This document shows, one piece after another, positions 55,174 through 64,000 of a DNA stretch of 64,000 nucleotides. The stretch is from Sphingomonas kaistensis. GTDB lineage: Bacteria; Pseudomonadota; Alphaproteobacteria; Sphingomonadales; Sphingomonadaceae. The notes beneath the pieces are model-generated. The model had not been told where the DNA came from. It ran no database searches and saw only the letters and a program-made list of their open reading frames with translations. The stretch is from NCBI RefSeq assembly GCF_036884275.1, contig NZ_CP145607.1:2467001-2531000 (forward strand). Direction: 5' to 3'. Positions within the stretch are counted from its first letter, which is position 1. Every line of letters begins with the position of its first letter. The position numbers and the translations under genes are program-made.

Positions 55174-56717
55174 CAGTGCGCCTCCCCGGCGCCATGTTCG
55201 GAGGCCTTGGCCGCAACGGCGGCGGCCGGATTGCCGGCGGTCGGACGGCTGTCACCGGCCGGCTTCACCCGCTCGATCCGGGTCAGCAGCCGGCCCACGT
55301 CATCGCGCATCGGCGCCATGAAGCTTTCGGGATAGACACCCATCCACAGCACGATCGCGGCGATCGGCGCCAGCAGCGCCCATTCGCGGCGGTCGAGGTC
55401 GGCCATCGCCGACGCATCTTCCGTGCGGGCGGTGCCATAACTGATGCGCCAGTAGAGCCACAGCATATAGGCCGCGCCGAGGATGATGCCGGTGGTGGCG
55501 AAGATCGCGCCCCAGGTCGACACCTCGTAGGTGCCCATCATCGCCAGAAACTCGCCGACGAAACCGCTGGTGCCGGGCAGGCCGACCGCCGCCATGGTGA
55601 ACAGCAGGAACAGCAAGGCATAAGCGGGCATGTTGTTGGCGAGGCCGCCGTATTTGGCGATCTCGCGCGTGTGCATCCGGTCGTAGATCACGCCGACGCA
55701 GAGGAAGAGCGCGCCTGAGACAAGGCCGTGGCTGAGCATCACGATCAGCGCGCCTTCGATCCCCTGTCGGTTGAAGGCGAACAGGCCGAAGGTGACGAAT
55801 GCCATGTGCGCGACCGAGGAATAAGCGATCAGCTTCTTCATGTCGCCCTGCACCAGCGCGACGAGGCTGGTGTAGACGATGGCGACGCTCGACAGGCCGA
55901 ACACCAAGGGCACGAACTGCGCGCTGGCTTCGGGGAACATCGGCAGGCTGAAGCGGATAAAGCCGTAGCCGCCCATCTTCAGCAGCACGCCCGCAAGGAT
56001 CACCGACCCCGCGGTTGGCGCCTGGACGTGGGCGTCGGGAAGCCAGGTGTGGACCGGCCACATCGGCATCTTGACCGCGAAGCTGGCGAAGAAGGCCAGC
56101 CACAGCCATGTCTGCAGGCCCGGCGCGAAGTCGGTCGCCATCAGGGTCGGGATGTCGCCGGTGCCGGCCACGCCGATCATCACCAGCATCGCGACCAGCA
56201 TCAGCACCGAGCCGAGCAGGGTGTAGAGGAAGAACTTGTAGCTCGCCTTGATCCGCTCGACCCCGCCCCAGATGCCGATAATCAGGTACATCGGGATCAG
56301 ACCGGCTTCGAAGAAGATGTAGAACAGCAGCAGGTCCTGCGCCATGAACACGCCGAGCATCAGCGCTTCCATGAGCAGGAAGGCGGCCATGTATTCGGGC
56401 ACCCGCTTGTCGATCGAGCGCCAGCTCGCGCCGATGCAGATCGGCATCAGGAACACGCTGAGCATGATCAGCATCAGCGCGATACCGTCGATCCCGAGCG
56501 CCCAGTTCAGGTAGGGCGTGCCGAGGCTCACCCGCTCCTGGAACTGCCACTGTGCGCCACCGACGTCGTAGCCTGCCCACAGGACGCAGCCGAGCACGAA
56601 CAGCGCCACCGTCGCACCCAGCGCCAGCCAGCGCGCGCCATCCGCCTTGAGGAACAGGCAGCCGAGCGCCGCCAGCAGCGGCAAAGCGATCATCAGGGAG
56701 AGAATGGGAAAGCTCAT
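55173..56717 (-). CDS. nuoM: NADH-quinone oxidoreductase subunit M
   Basis: 514 residues, about 14 membrane helices. Proton-pumping antiporter-like subunit; the key charged residues fall in [20 protein letters not shown] and [20 protein letters not shown]. One base separates it from the nuoL stop. Confidence 0.95.
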   Translation of the reverse strand: MSFPILSLMIALPLLAALGCLFLKADGARWLALGATVALFVLGCVLWAGYDVGGAQWQFQERVSLGTPYLNWALGIDGIALMLIMLSVFLMPICIGASWRSIDKRVPEYMAAFLLMEALMLGVFMAQDLLLFYIFFEAGLIPMYLIIGIWGGVERIKASYKFFLYTLLGSVLMLVAMLVMIGVAGTGDIPTLMATDFAPGLQTWLWLAFFASFAVKMPMWPVHTWLPDAHVQAPTAGSVILAGVLLKMGGYGFIRFSLPMFPEASAQFVPLVFGLSSVAIVYTSLVALVQGDMKKLIAYSSVAHMAFVTFGLFAFNRQGIEGALIVMLSHGLVSGALFLCVGVIYDRMHTREIAKYGGLANNMPAYALLFLLFTMAAVGLPGTSGFVGEFLAMMGTYEVSTWGAIFATTGIILGAAYMLWLYWRISYGTARTEDASAMADLDRREWALLAPIAAIVLWMGVYPESFMAPMRDDVGRLLTRIERVKPAGDSRPTAGNPAAAVAAKASEHGAGEAH

Positions 56718-56718
56718 A

Positions 56719-58761
56719 TCAGCTGGTCATCGCCCAGGTGGCCAGGCCGACGAGGCCGAGCATCATCACCAAGGCATAGGAGTTGAGATAGCCGGATTGG
56801 AGCGCCGCGGTCATGCGGTTGCCGACGCCCACCGCATGGGCCGCTCCGTGCGGGCCGAAGCGGTCGATCGTCTGCTCGTCGCCGCGCTTCCAGAAGAAGC
56901 GGCCGAGTGCCAGCGACGGGCGGACGAACAGGAAGTTGTAGATTTCGTCGAAATACCACTTGTTCATCAGGAAGGCGTGAATCGGCCCGGTCGCGGCCAC
57001 CCACTTGGCAGGCATGTCCGGACGGCGGATGTAATTGTTCCACGCAAGCGCCAGGCCGATCAGCATCACAAGACCGGGGGTCAGCTTCACCCACAGCGGC
57101 ACGTGGTGCGCGGCTTCCACCAGTTCGAAGTTGTGGACCAGGCTGCCGTTCCAGAAGGCTTGTCCTTCTTCGGCTCCGAAGAACGGATAATAGAAAGCAA
57201 AGCCGGCGAACACTGCGCCCAGGCTCAGCACGCCCAGCGGCACCAGCATGGTCCACGGGCTTTCATGCGGGTGGTAGCCGGCGGTGCCGGTGACCGGCTG
57301 CGCGGTCGAATGGCTGCTGTCGCCATGCTCCTGGTCCGGGTGATCGTGATGATCGCCATGAACCGCGTGCTGGATATGCTCGGAACCTGCCCAGCGCGCC
57401 TTGCCGAAGAAGGTCAGGAAGATGAGGCGCCAGCTGTAGAAACTGGTCAGCAGCGCGGCGAACGCACCGACGAAGAACGCCATCGTCCCATGCACGGTCC
57501 CGCTGGCGAATGCGCTCTCGAGGATGGCGTCCTTGGAATAGAAGCCGGCGAAGCCGAACACCCCGATGATCCCGACGCCGGTGATCGCCAGCGTGCCGAG
57601 CACCATTGCCCAGAAGGTCAGCGGAATCTCTTTCCGGAGCGCGCCATAGTAACGCATGTCCTGCTCGTGATGCATGGCATGGATGACCGAGCCAGCGCCT
57701 AGGAACAGCAACGCCTTGAAGAAGGCGTGGGTGAACAGGTGGAACATCGCCGCGCCGTAAGCACCCACGCCCGCAGCGAAGAACATGTAGCCGAGCTGGC
57801 TACAAGTCGAATAAGCGATCACCCGCTTGATGTCGTTCTGGACCAGGCCGACGGTCGCCGCGAACAGAGCGGTCGCGAGGCCGACGTAGGTGACGACGGT
57901 CATCGCGGTCGGGCTGACCTCGAACATCGGCGACAGGCGACAGACCATGAACACGCCGGCGGTGACCATGGTCGCGGCGTGGATCAGGGCGCTGACGGGC
58001 GTCGGGCCTTCCATCGCGTCGGGAAGCCAGGTGTGGAGGCCGAGCTGCGCCGACTTGCCCATCGCGCCGACGAACAGCAGCAGGCAGAGCAGGGTCATGG
58101 TGTCGACCCGCATCCCGGCAAAGCCGATGGTCGATCCGGCCATGCTCGGGCTCGCGGCGAGGATCGCCGGGATCGAGACGGTGCCGAACACCAGGAAGGT
58201 GCCGAAGATGCCGAGGCTGAAGCCGAAGTCGCCGACGCGGTTGACCACGAACGCCTTCATCGCGGCCGCGTTGGCCGACGGCTTGTGATACCAGAAACCG
58301 ATCAGCAGGTAGGAAGCAAGGCCGACCCCTTCCCAGCCGAAGAACATCTGGATCAGGCTGTCGGCGGTCACCAGCATCAGCATGGCGAAGGTGAACAGCG
58401 ACAGATAGGCGAAGAAGCGAGGCTGGCTAGGATCCTCGTCCATGTAACCCCAGCTGTAGAGGTGGACGAGGCTGGAGACGGTGGTGATCACCACCAGCAT
58501 CACTGCCGTCAGCGTGTCGACGCGCAGGCTCCAGTCGACAACCAGGTCGCCCGAGCGGATCCAGTCGAGCACGGGTACCACGGTGGCGGTGTTCGCGCCC
58601 GACAGGAAGCCGAGGAAGATCGGCCAGGAAAGCGCGCAGCTGATGAACAACGCAGCGGTGGTGATGGCCTTGGCCGGCACCTTGCCGATCGCACGTCCGC
58701 CGAGGCCCGCGACCAGCGCGGCCAGCAGCGGCAGGAAGACGATGAGGATGATGGACTGCAT
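56719..58761 (-). CDS. nuoL: NADH-quinone oxidoreductase subunit L
   Basis: 680 residues, about 15-16 membrane helices and a long C-terminal lateral helix that braces the membrane arm. Signature stretches are [20 protein letters not shown] and [21 protein letters not shown] His-rich loop ([20 protein letters not shown], about 467-486) interrupts the C-terminal part; such loops are variable between species. Confidence 0.95.
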   Translation of the reverse strand: MQSIILIVFLPLLAALVAGLGGRAIGKVPAKAITTAALFISCALSWPIFLGFLSGANTATVVPVLDWIRSGDLVVDWSLRVDTLTAVMLVVITTVSSLVHLYSWGYMDEDPSQPRFFAYLSLFTFAMLMLVTADSLIQMFFGWEGVGLASYLLIGFWYHKPSANAAAMKAFVVNRVGDFGFSLGIFGTFLVFGTVSIPAILAASPSMAGSTIGFAGMRVDTMTLLCLLLFVGAMGKSAQLGLHTWLPDAMEGPTPVSALIHAATMVTAGVFMVCRLSPMFEVSPTAMTVVTYVGLATALFAATVGLVQNDIKRVIAYSTCSQLGYMFFAAGVGAYGAAMFHLFTHAFFKALLFLGAGSVIHAMHHEQDMRYYGALRKEIPLTFWAMVLGTLAITGVGIIGVFGFAGFYSKDAILESAFASGTVHGTMAFFVGAFAALLTSFYSWRLIFLTFFGKARWAGSEHIQHAVHGDHHDHPDQEHGDSSHSTAQPVTGTAGYHPHESPWTMLVPLGVLSLGAVFAGFAFYYPFFGAEEGQAFWNGSLVHNFELVEAAHHVPLWVKLTPGLVMLIGLALAWNNYIRRPDMPAKWVAATGPIHAFLMNKWYFDEIYNFLFVRPSLALGRFFWKRGDEQTIDRFGPHGAAHAVGVGNRMTAALQSGYLNSYALVMMLGLVGLATWAMTS

Positions 58762-58762
58762 G

Positions 58763-59068
58763 TTACCCGCGCATCTGGTCGGCGGCGTCGACCGCGATGG
58801 TCCCGCGGCGGCGGAAGAAGATCACCAGGATCGCCAGCCCGATCGCGGCCTCGGCGGCGGCGACGGTCAGCACGAACATGGCGAAGATCTGCCCCTTCAT
58901 GTCGCCGAGGTAGGCGCTGAAGGCGACGAGGTTGATGTTGACGCTGAGCAGCAGCAATTCGATCGCCATCAGCATCAGGATGACGTTGCGCCGATTGAGG
59001 AAGATGCCGAGCACGCCGATCACGAACAGGATCGCCGACACCGTCAGATAATGCACCAGCCCGATCAC
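58763..59068 (-). CDS. nuoK: NADH-quinone oxidoreductase subunit K
   Basis: 101 residues, three membrane helices, from a GTG start overlapping the nuoJ stop by 4 bases. The conserved Glu residues of proton transfer are in [20 protein letters not shown] and [20 protein letters not shown]. Confidence 0.94.
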   Translation of the reverse strand: MIGLVHYLTVSAILFVIGVLGIFLNRRNVILMLMAIELLLLSVNINLVAFSAYLGDMKGQIFAMFVLTVAAAEAAIGLAILVIFFRRRGTIAVDAADQMRG

Positions 59069-59667
59069 AGCTCGATCCCCTCGCCCGATGGCTGATTGAC
59101 GTTGCGCACCGCGTCCTGCGGACGGCGACCGATCTGGCGGCTGGCATTCTGCCCGCGCGCGTCGCCGCGGCTGCGATGGGTCAACACGATCGCGCCGATC
59201 ATCGCCACCAGCAGGATGAAGCCGGCCAGTTCGAACGGCAGCAGGTAGCGGCTGTACAGCTCTGCTCCCAACGCCTCGATGTTCTGGACCGCCGGCGCGG
59301 CAGGCGCTCCGCCCAGCGCCGGACCCGCGTTATAGGCGGAGGTCGCGATCACAATCTCGGCCAGAAGGACGATCGCAATCAGCAGCCCGAACGGCAGGTT
59401 GCGGTTGAAGCCCGAGCGGAGCTGCGTGAAGTCGATGTCAAGCATCATGACCACGAACAGGAACAGCACCGCGACTGCGCCGACGTAGACGATCACCAGC
59501 AGCATGGCGATAAACTCGGCCCCGACCAGCAGCATCAAGCCCGCCGCATTGAAGAAAGCCAGGATCAGCCACAGCACCGAATGCACGGGGTTGCGCGCGA
59601 AGATCACCAGCACGGCAGACGTGATGGTGACGGTCGCGAAAAGGTAAAAGGCGATGAGCGCGATCAT
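59065..59667 (-). CDS. nuoJ: NADH-quinone oxidoreductase subunit J
   Basis: 200 residues with five membrane helices. Conserved parts: [40 protein letters not shown] and [20 protein letters not shown]. The C-terminal ~30 residues are polar and probably cytoplasmic. Fifteen bases from nuoI. Confidence 0.93.
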   Translation of the reverse strand: MIALIAFYLFATVTITSAVLVIFARNPVHSVLWLILAFFNAAGLMLLVGAEFIAMLLVIVYVGAVAVLFLFVVMMLDIDFTQLRSGFNRNLPFGLLIAIVLLAEIVIATSAYNAGPALGGAPAAPAVQNIEALGAELYSRYLLPFELAGFILLVAMIGAIVLTHRSRGDARGQNASRQIGRRPQDAVRNVNQPSGEGIEL

Positions 59668-59682
59668 GAGATGGCCGGGCGC

Positions 59683-60168
59683 TTAACGGTAGGGCGCATC
59701 GGCGGCAAGGTTCGCCGCGATGGCCGCTTCCCAACGATCGCCGTTCGCGAGCAGCTTGGACTTGTCGTACAACAGCTCCTCGCGGGTCTCGGTCGAAAAT
59801 TCGATGTTCGGCCCTTCGACGATGGCGTCCACCGGGCACGCTTCGGCGCACAGCCCGCAATAGATGCACTTCACCATGTCGATGTCGTAGCGGGTGGTGC
59901 GGCGGCTGCCGTCCTCACGCGGTTCGGCCTCGATGGTGATCGCCAACGCCGGGCACACCGCTTCGCACAGCTTGCACGCGATGCAGCGTTCCTCGCCATT
60001 GGGATAACGACGGAGCGCATGCTCACCGCGGAAGCGCGGGCTTTGCGGCGTCTTCTCGTAAGGATAGTTGATCGTCGCCTTGGGCTTGAAGAAATACTTC
60101 AGCGTGAGGGCGTGACCCTTCACCAGCTCCCACAGCGTAAACGACTTCAAGATCTGCGCGGCATTCAT
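59683..60168 (-). CDS. nuoI: NADH-quinone oxidoreductase subunit I
   Basis: 161 residues. Carries two 4Fe-4S clusters (N6a/N6b) close to the quinone site: ligand sets [13 protein letters not shown] and [16 protein letters not shown]. The N-terminal hydrophobic helix [20 protein letters not shown] docks it to NuoH. Six bases after the nuoH stop. Confidence 0.95.
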   Translation of the reverse strand: MNAAQILKSFTLWELVKGHALTLKYFFKPKATINYPYEKTPQSPRFRGEHALRRYPNGEERCIACKLCEAVCPALAITIEAEPREDGSRRTTRYDIDMVKCIYCGLCAEACPVDAIVEGPNIEFSTETREELLYDKSKLLANGDRWEAAIAANLAADAPYR

Positions 60169-60174
60169 GGCCGG

Positions 60175-61227
60175 TCAGGCTCCATAACGGGTCAGCATCA
60201 ACCACAGGCTGATGGCGAAGACGAAGAACAGCGACAGCGGCAGGAAGATCTTCCAGCCCAGCCGCATCAGCTGGTCGTAGCGGTACCGCGGCACGGTCGC
60301 GCGGACCCAGCCGAAGACGAAGAAGAAGAACATCATCTTGACCAGCAGCCAGATGATGCCCGGAATATCGAACCACGGAATGAGGTCGATGTTGAGCGGC
60401 GGCAGGAACCCGCCCCAGAACAGGATGGCGTTGAGCGCGCACATCAGGATGACGTTGCCATATTCGCCGAGCCAGAAGAGCGCGAAGCTCATCGACGAAT
60501 ATTCGGTCTGGAAGCCCGCGACGAGCTCGCTTTCGGCCTCGGTCAGGTCGAACGGCGTGCGGAAGGTTTCGGCCATCGACGAGATGAGAAACACCACCGC
60601 CATCGGGAACAGCAAGGGATTGAACCCGAAGCCGTTGAGCAGCCCGAAGATATGGCCCTGCTGCGCCATGACGATGCCGGTCATGTTGAAGGTGCCGGCG
60701 TAGAGCACGACGCAGATTAGTACGAAGCCGATCGACACTTCGTAGCTGACCATCTGCGCGGCCGCGCGGAGCGCCGAGAAGAAGGGATATTTCGAGTTCG
60801 ACGCCCAGCCGGCGATGATCACGCCGTAGACGCCCAGGCTCGACGCCGCGAGGATGTAGAGCAGGCCAACGTTGATGTCCGACAGCACCACGCCGACGTC
60901 GAAGGGCACTACCGCCCAGACGATCAGCGCGACGGTGAAGCTGATGATCGGCGCCAGCAGGAACAGGCCCTTGTTGGCGCTGGTCGGGATGATGGTCTCC
61001 TTGAGGAAGACCTTGAGGCCGTCGGCAAAGCTTTGCAGCAGGCCGAACGGGCCGACCACGTTGGGACCGCGGCGAAGCGCCATGGCGGCCCAGATCTTGC
61101 GCTCGGCATAGATGATCATCGCCACCGCCAGCATCAGCGGAAGCGCGATCAGCAGGACGCCGGCGATGGTCGCCAGGAACCACGACCAGTCGTAGTTGAG
61201 GCCCCAGCCCTGGAAGGTAGCGGTCAC
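60175..61227 (-). CDS. nuoH: NADH-quinone oxidoreductase subunit H
   Basis: 350 residues, about nine membrane helices, from a GTG at 61227 overlapping the stop of the small protein (GTGA). The quinone-site loops are present: [20 protein letters not shown] and [20 protein letters not shown]. Confidence 0.95.
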   Translation of the reverse strand: MTATFQGWGLNYDWSWFLATIAGVLLIALPLMLAVAMIIYAERKIWAAMALRRGPNVVGPFGLLQSFADGLKVFLKETIIPTSANKGLFLLAPIISFTVALIVWAVVPFDVGVVLSDINVGLLYILAASSLGVYGVIIAGWASNSKYPFFSALRAAAQMVSYEVSIGFVLICVVLYAGTFNMTGIVMAQQGHIFGLLNGFGFNPLLFPMAVVFLISSMAETFRTPFDLTEAESELVAGFQTEYSSMSFALFWLGEYGNVILMCALNAILFWGGFLPPLNIDLIPWFDIPGIIWLLVKMMFFFFVFGWVRATVPRYRYDQLMRLGWKIFLPLSLFFVFAISLWLMLTRYGA

Positions 61228-61358
61228 AGCTTAGAAGTCCCTGAAGTCAAGCCAAGCATGATCAGCACGGCGATGGCCATGACGAAAATCCCGATGACGC
61301 CGACAGACAAAGGCGCGCGGGGACGGCGCAGCTCCTTCGCGATTTCCTCGGGTGTCAT
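61224..61358 (-). CDS. 44-residue single-span membrane protein inside the nuo operon
   Basis: The start ATG (61358) overlaps the nuoG stop (GAATGA), and the stop overlaps the nuoH GTG start (GTGA), so translation is coupled on both sides. A short charged cytoplasmic N-terminus ([16 protein letters not shown]) leads to one membrane helix (about 17-37, [20 protein letters not shown]) and a short polar tail. No named complex I subunit corresponds to it. Its place suggests a small accessory or assembly factor of complex I, but this is inferred only from position. Confidence 0.72.
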   Translation of the reverse strand: MTPEEIAKELRRPRAPLSVGVIGIFVMAIAVLIMLGLTSGTSKL

Positions 61359-63367
61359 TCCGCCGCCTCTGCGAAGGTCTGGCCATGGATCAGCTCGGCG
61401 GAGCAGCGCTGCATTACAGGGCTGGCGCGGCTGATGGCGTTGGTGAGGTAGAAATCCTTGACCGGCAGGCCGACCGGGCCGCCGGCGTCGGCCGACAGCG
61501 ACGGCGGCGACCACGGCAGGTCGAGAAGGCCGAGCTCGCCCAGCGCGGGCACGTCGGCGATCATCGCGGCGCGAAGCTGGTCGAAGCGGTCGAAGGCAAG
61601 TGGCTTGCCGACGAGGTCGGACACGGCGCGCAGGATGGTCCAATCCTCGCGCGCTTCGCCCGGCGCAAAGCTCGCCTTTTCGGCGCGCTGCACACGGCCT
61701 TCGAGGTTGACGAAGGTGCCGTGCTTTTCGCTGTAGGCCGCGCCCGGCAGGACGAGGTCGGCCTGCTTGGCTCCCTTGTCGCCGTGATGGCCAATATAGA
61801 CCTTAAAAGCGCCGGCAAAGCGCTCGGGCGCGACTTCGTCGGCCCCGAGCAGCAGGACCAGCTCGGGCGACGCGGCTTCGAGGTCAGCGATGCCACCCTT
61901 CTGGCCGTAGCCCAGCATCAGCGAGGCCATCCGGCTGGCGGCGGTGTGGATGACGTTGAAGCCGTTCCAGCCGTCCTTGACGAGGCCGAGTGGCCCCACG
62001 AGCGCCAGCGCAGCACCAAGCGCCCCTGCACCCAGCGCGCCGGGACCGACAATGACCGCCGGACGCTCCGCTTTGGCGAAGGCATCGGTGACCGCCTTGG
62101 GCAGCTTGCCGAGGATCGCCAGATCGTCGCCGATATCGGCCACCGGATACGTCAGGTCGACCGCCGGCCCGACGCTGAATACCGCCGCGCCCGCGCGTCG
62201 CGACGCCTTGAGCAACCGCGTGTTGACCAGCGGCGCTTCCCAGCGCGGATTGGTGCCGATCAGCAGGATGGCGTCGGCGGTCTCGATCCCCGCGAGGGTC
62301 GAGTTGAACGCCACCGCCGAAAGCGAGGTCACATCATAATCGAGGCCGGTCTGACGACCTTCGAGCAGGGTGGAGCCTTGGCCCTGGAGCAGCTTCTTGG
62401 CCGCGAACATCGTCTCCGCGTCGAGCAGGTCACCCGCGATCGCCGCGACCTTCGACCCGGCGCTCTTCAGCTTGCTCGCAAACAGCTCGAGTGCCTCAGC
62501 CCAGGTCGCCGCGCGCAACTTGCCGCCTTCGCGCAGCCACGGGCGGTCGAGGCGATTGCGGACCAACGCGTCGGCGTGGTGCCGCGTCTTGTCGCTGATC
62601 CATTCCTCGTTGACGTCCTCGTTGATGCGCGGAAGGATCCGCATCACCTGAGGCCCGCGAACGTCGAGGCGGATGTTGCTGCCGACCGCGTCCATCACAT
62701 CGATCGACGGGATCTTGCGCAGTTCCCATGGGCGATATTCAAAATTCTGCGGCGCCTGCAGAAGCGCGCCCACCGGGCACAGGTCGGCAAGGTTGCCGCT
62801 CAGCTCGCTGGTCAACGCCCGCTCGAGATACGCCGTAATCTGCGCATCCTCGCCGCGATACAGCATGCCCAGTTCGGGCGTGCCCGCGACCTCTTCGGCA
62901 AAGCGCACGCAGCGGGTGCACTGGATGCAGCGGGTCATCGCGGTCTTGATGACCGGACCCATATATTTGTCGTCGACCGAGCGCTTGTTCTCGTTGAAGC
63001 GGCTGGACGAGCGGCCATAGGCCATCGCCTGGTCCTGCAGATCGCATTCGCCGCCCTGATCGCAGATAGGGCAATCGAGCGGGTGATTGATGAGGAGGAA
63101 CTCCATCACCCCTTCGCGCGCCTTCTTGACCATCGCCGTGTCGGTGCGGATCGTCTGGCCGTCAGCAGCCGGAAGCGCGCAGCTCGCCTGCGGCTTGGGA
63201 GGGCCGGGCGCGACTTCGACTAGGCACATGCGGCAATTGCCCGCGATGCTCAGCCGCTCGTGGTAGCAGAAGCGCGGGATCTCCTTGCCGGCAAGCTCGC
63301 ATGCCTGCAGCACGGTCGCCCCTGCGGGGACCTCGATCTCTTCGCCGTCGACGGTAACCTTGGGCAT
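61355..63367 (-). CDS. nuoG: NADH-quinone oxidoreductase subunit G
   Basis: 670 residues. N-terminal 2Fe-2S ligands (RFCYHERLSIAGNCRMCLVE), then HPLDCPICDQGGECDLQDQ and TRCIQCTRCVRF for further clusters, and a molybdopterin-oxidoreductase-like C-terminal domain that no longer binds the cofactor. Start overlaps the nuoF stop (TAATG). Confidence 0.95.
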   Translation of the reverse strand: MPKVTVDGEEIEVPAGATVLQACELAGKEIPRFCYHERLSIAGNCRMCLVEVAPGPPKPQASCALPAADGQTIRTDTAMVKKAREGVMEFLLINHPLDCPICDQGGECDLQDQAMAYGRSSSRFNENKRSVDDKYMGPVIKTAMTRCIQCTRCVRFAEEVAGTPELGMLYRGEDAQITAYLERALTSELSGNLADLCPVGALLQAPQNFEYRPWELRKIPSIDVMDAVGSNIRLDVRGPQVMRILPRINEDVNEEWISDKTRHHADALVRNRLDRPWLREGGKLRAATWAEALELFASKLKSAGSKVAAIAGDLLDAETMFAAKKLLQGQGSTLLEGRQTGLDYDVTSLSAVAFNSTLAGIETADAILLIGTNPRWEAPLVNTRLLKASRRAGAAVFSVGPAVDLTYPVADIGDDLAILGKLPKAVTDAFAKAERPAVIVGPGALGAGALGAALALVGPLGLVKDGWNGFNVIHTAASRMASLMLGYGQKGGIADLEAASPELVLLLGADEVAPERFAGAFKVYIGHHGDKGAKQADLVLPGAAYSEKHGTFVNLEGRVQRAEKASFAPGEAREDWTILRAVSDLVGKPLAFDRFDQLRAAMIADVPALGELGLLDLPWSPPSLSADAGGPVGLPVKDFYLTNAISRASPVMQRCSAELIHGQTFAEAAE

Positions 63368-64000
63368 TATTCGGCAGCCTCGAGCATCGCCCCGCCGTTG
63401 CGCTCCGTCATGCGGCGCTCAAGCTCGGGGCGGAAATGTTTGATCAGGCCCTGGATCGGCCACGCCGCCGCGTCGCCGAGCGCGCAGATGGTGTGGCCTT
63501 CGACCTGCTTGGTAACGTCGTAGAGCTTGTCGATCAGCTCGGGGCTGCCGTCGCCTTCACGCAGCCGCTCCATGATCCGCCACATCCAACCGGTGCCTTC
63601 GCGGCACGGGGTGCACTGGCCGCAGCTCTCATGCTTGTAGAAATAGCTGATGCGGCTGATCGCGCGGACGATGTCGGTCGACTTGTCCATGACGATGACC
63701 GCTGCGGTGCCAAGTCCGGAGCCGACCGCCTTCAGGCCATCGAAGTCCATTGGCGCGTCTATGATCTCGGCCGCCGGCACCAGCGGTACCGAGCTTCCAC
63801 CCGGGATCACCGCGAGCAGATTGTCCCACCCGCCATGGATACCGCCGCAATGGCGATCGATCAGCTCGCGGAAGGAGATGCTCATGCTCTCCTCGACTAC
63901 CGCCGGCTTGTTCACATGGCCGCTGATCTGGAAGAGCTTGGTGCCCTCGTTCTTCTCGCGCCCGAAGCCGGCGAACCAGCTGGCGCCGCGGCGCAAAATG
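63367..64000 (-). CDS. nuoF: NADH-quinone oxidoreductase subunit F, C-terminal part (runs off the window)
   Basis: About 210 C-terminal residues. Contains the NADH/FMN domain end ([30 protein letters not shown]) and the 4Fe-4S ligands [17 protein letters not shown] plus the distal Cys in [13 protein letters not shown]. The start lies beyond base 64000, with nuoE and nuoD expected further upstream. Confidence 0.95.
   Translation of the reverse strand, partial: ILRRGASWFAGFGREKNEGTKLFQISGHVNKPAVVEESMSISFRELIDRHCGGIHGGWDNLLAVIPGGSSVPLVPAAEIIDAPMDFDGLKAVGSGLGTAAVIVMDKSTDIVRAISRISYFYKHESCGQCTPCREGTGWMWRIMERLREGDGSPELIDKLYDVTKQVEGHTICALGDAAAWPIQGLIKHFRPELERRMTERNGGAMLEAAE

Noticed and set aside
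61352..63223. 623-codon plus-strand frame opposite nuoG
   Set aside because: Antisense shadow; NuoG cluster motifs are on the minus strand.

Overview
The window is a 64 kb piece of a GC-rich alphaproteobacterial chromosome, almost certainly from the order Sphingomonadales (Sphingomonas or a near relative). The evidence is the overall GC-rich codon use, a blue-light LOV-HTH regulator of the EL222 type, a CckA cell-cycle kinase, a beta-barrel protein with the poly-proline tail seen in sphingomonads, several small proteins I know only from this group, and the gene order nuoF-N, birA, coaX, RNase J, DUF1467. No rRNA, tRNA, insertion sequence, prophage or CRISPR array was found. This is dense core chromosome, with genes often overlapping by 1-4 bases.

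Layout. 1-1017: tonB and the start of exbB. 1202-4726: folate-type genes (folB and a pteridine-reductase-like SDR), then a divergent DUF1285, Nudix and cca operon. 4928-6702: the LOV-HTH photoreceptor divergent from an outer-membrane barrel, with a 317-base regulatory gap. 6899-14259: L,D-transpeptidase, then the minus-strand run smpB, DUF2062, M13 peptidase, cckA and a single-domain receiver. 14404-17858: small unknown proteins, an OmpA-domain protein, Nfu, and the copper pair PCuAC/SCO. 17868-22861: PHA depolymerase-type esterase with a PhaR-like operator, alpha/beta hydrolase, selO, astD. 22925-30460: dnaB (with a perfect DnaA box upstream), dcd, FMN reductase, rnr, a DMT transporter whose start is disrupted at a palindromic repeat, and an M28 peptidase. 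30542-39417: a valine-degradation operon (mmsA, isobutyryl-CoA dehydrogenase, hydroxyisobutyryl-CoA hydrolase, enoyl-CoA hydratase, mmsB) interleaved with a polysaccharide deacetylase, RidA and a lipoprotein, and followed by a cytochrome c/b pair and a VOC protein. 39414-44294: comEC, gltX, gltA. 44270-50232: a poorly described locus of a histidine-less kinase, a DUF2336 protein, a degenerate nucleotidyltransferase-membrane protein and a divergent TipN-like coiled-coil protein. 50236-64000: DUF1467, RNase J, coaX, birA and the complex I operon nuoN to nuoF, with a 44-residue membrane protein between nuoG and nuoH.

The most promising candidate for something undescribed is the 44.3-50.2 kb locus: a pseudo-histidine kinase, DUF2336, a membrane NTase-like protein and a polarity-factor-like coiled coil. 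Next come the small membrane protein inside the complex I operon and the LOV regulator with its inverted-repeat operator in front of an outer-membrane barrel gene. All functions are inferred from sequence motifs read by eye; no database search was run.
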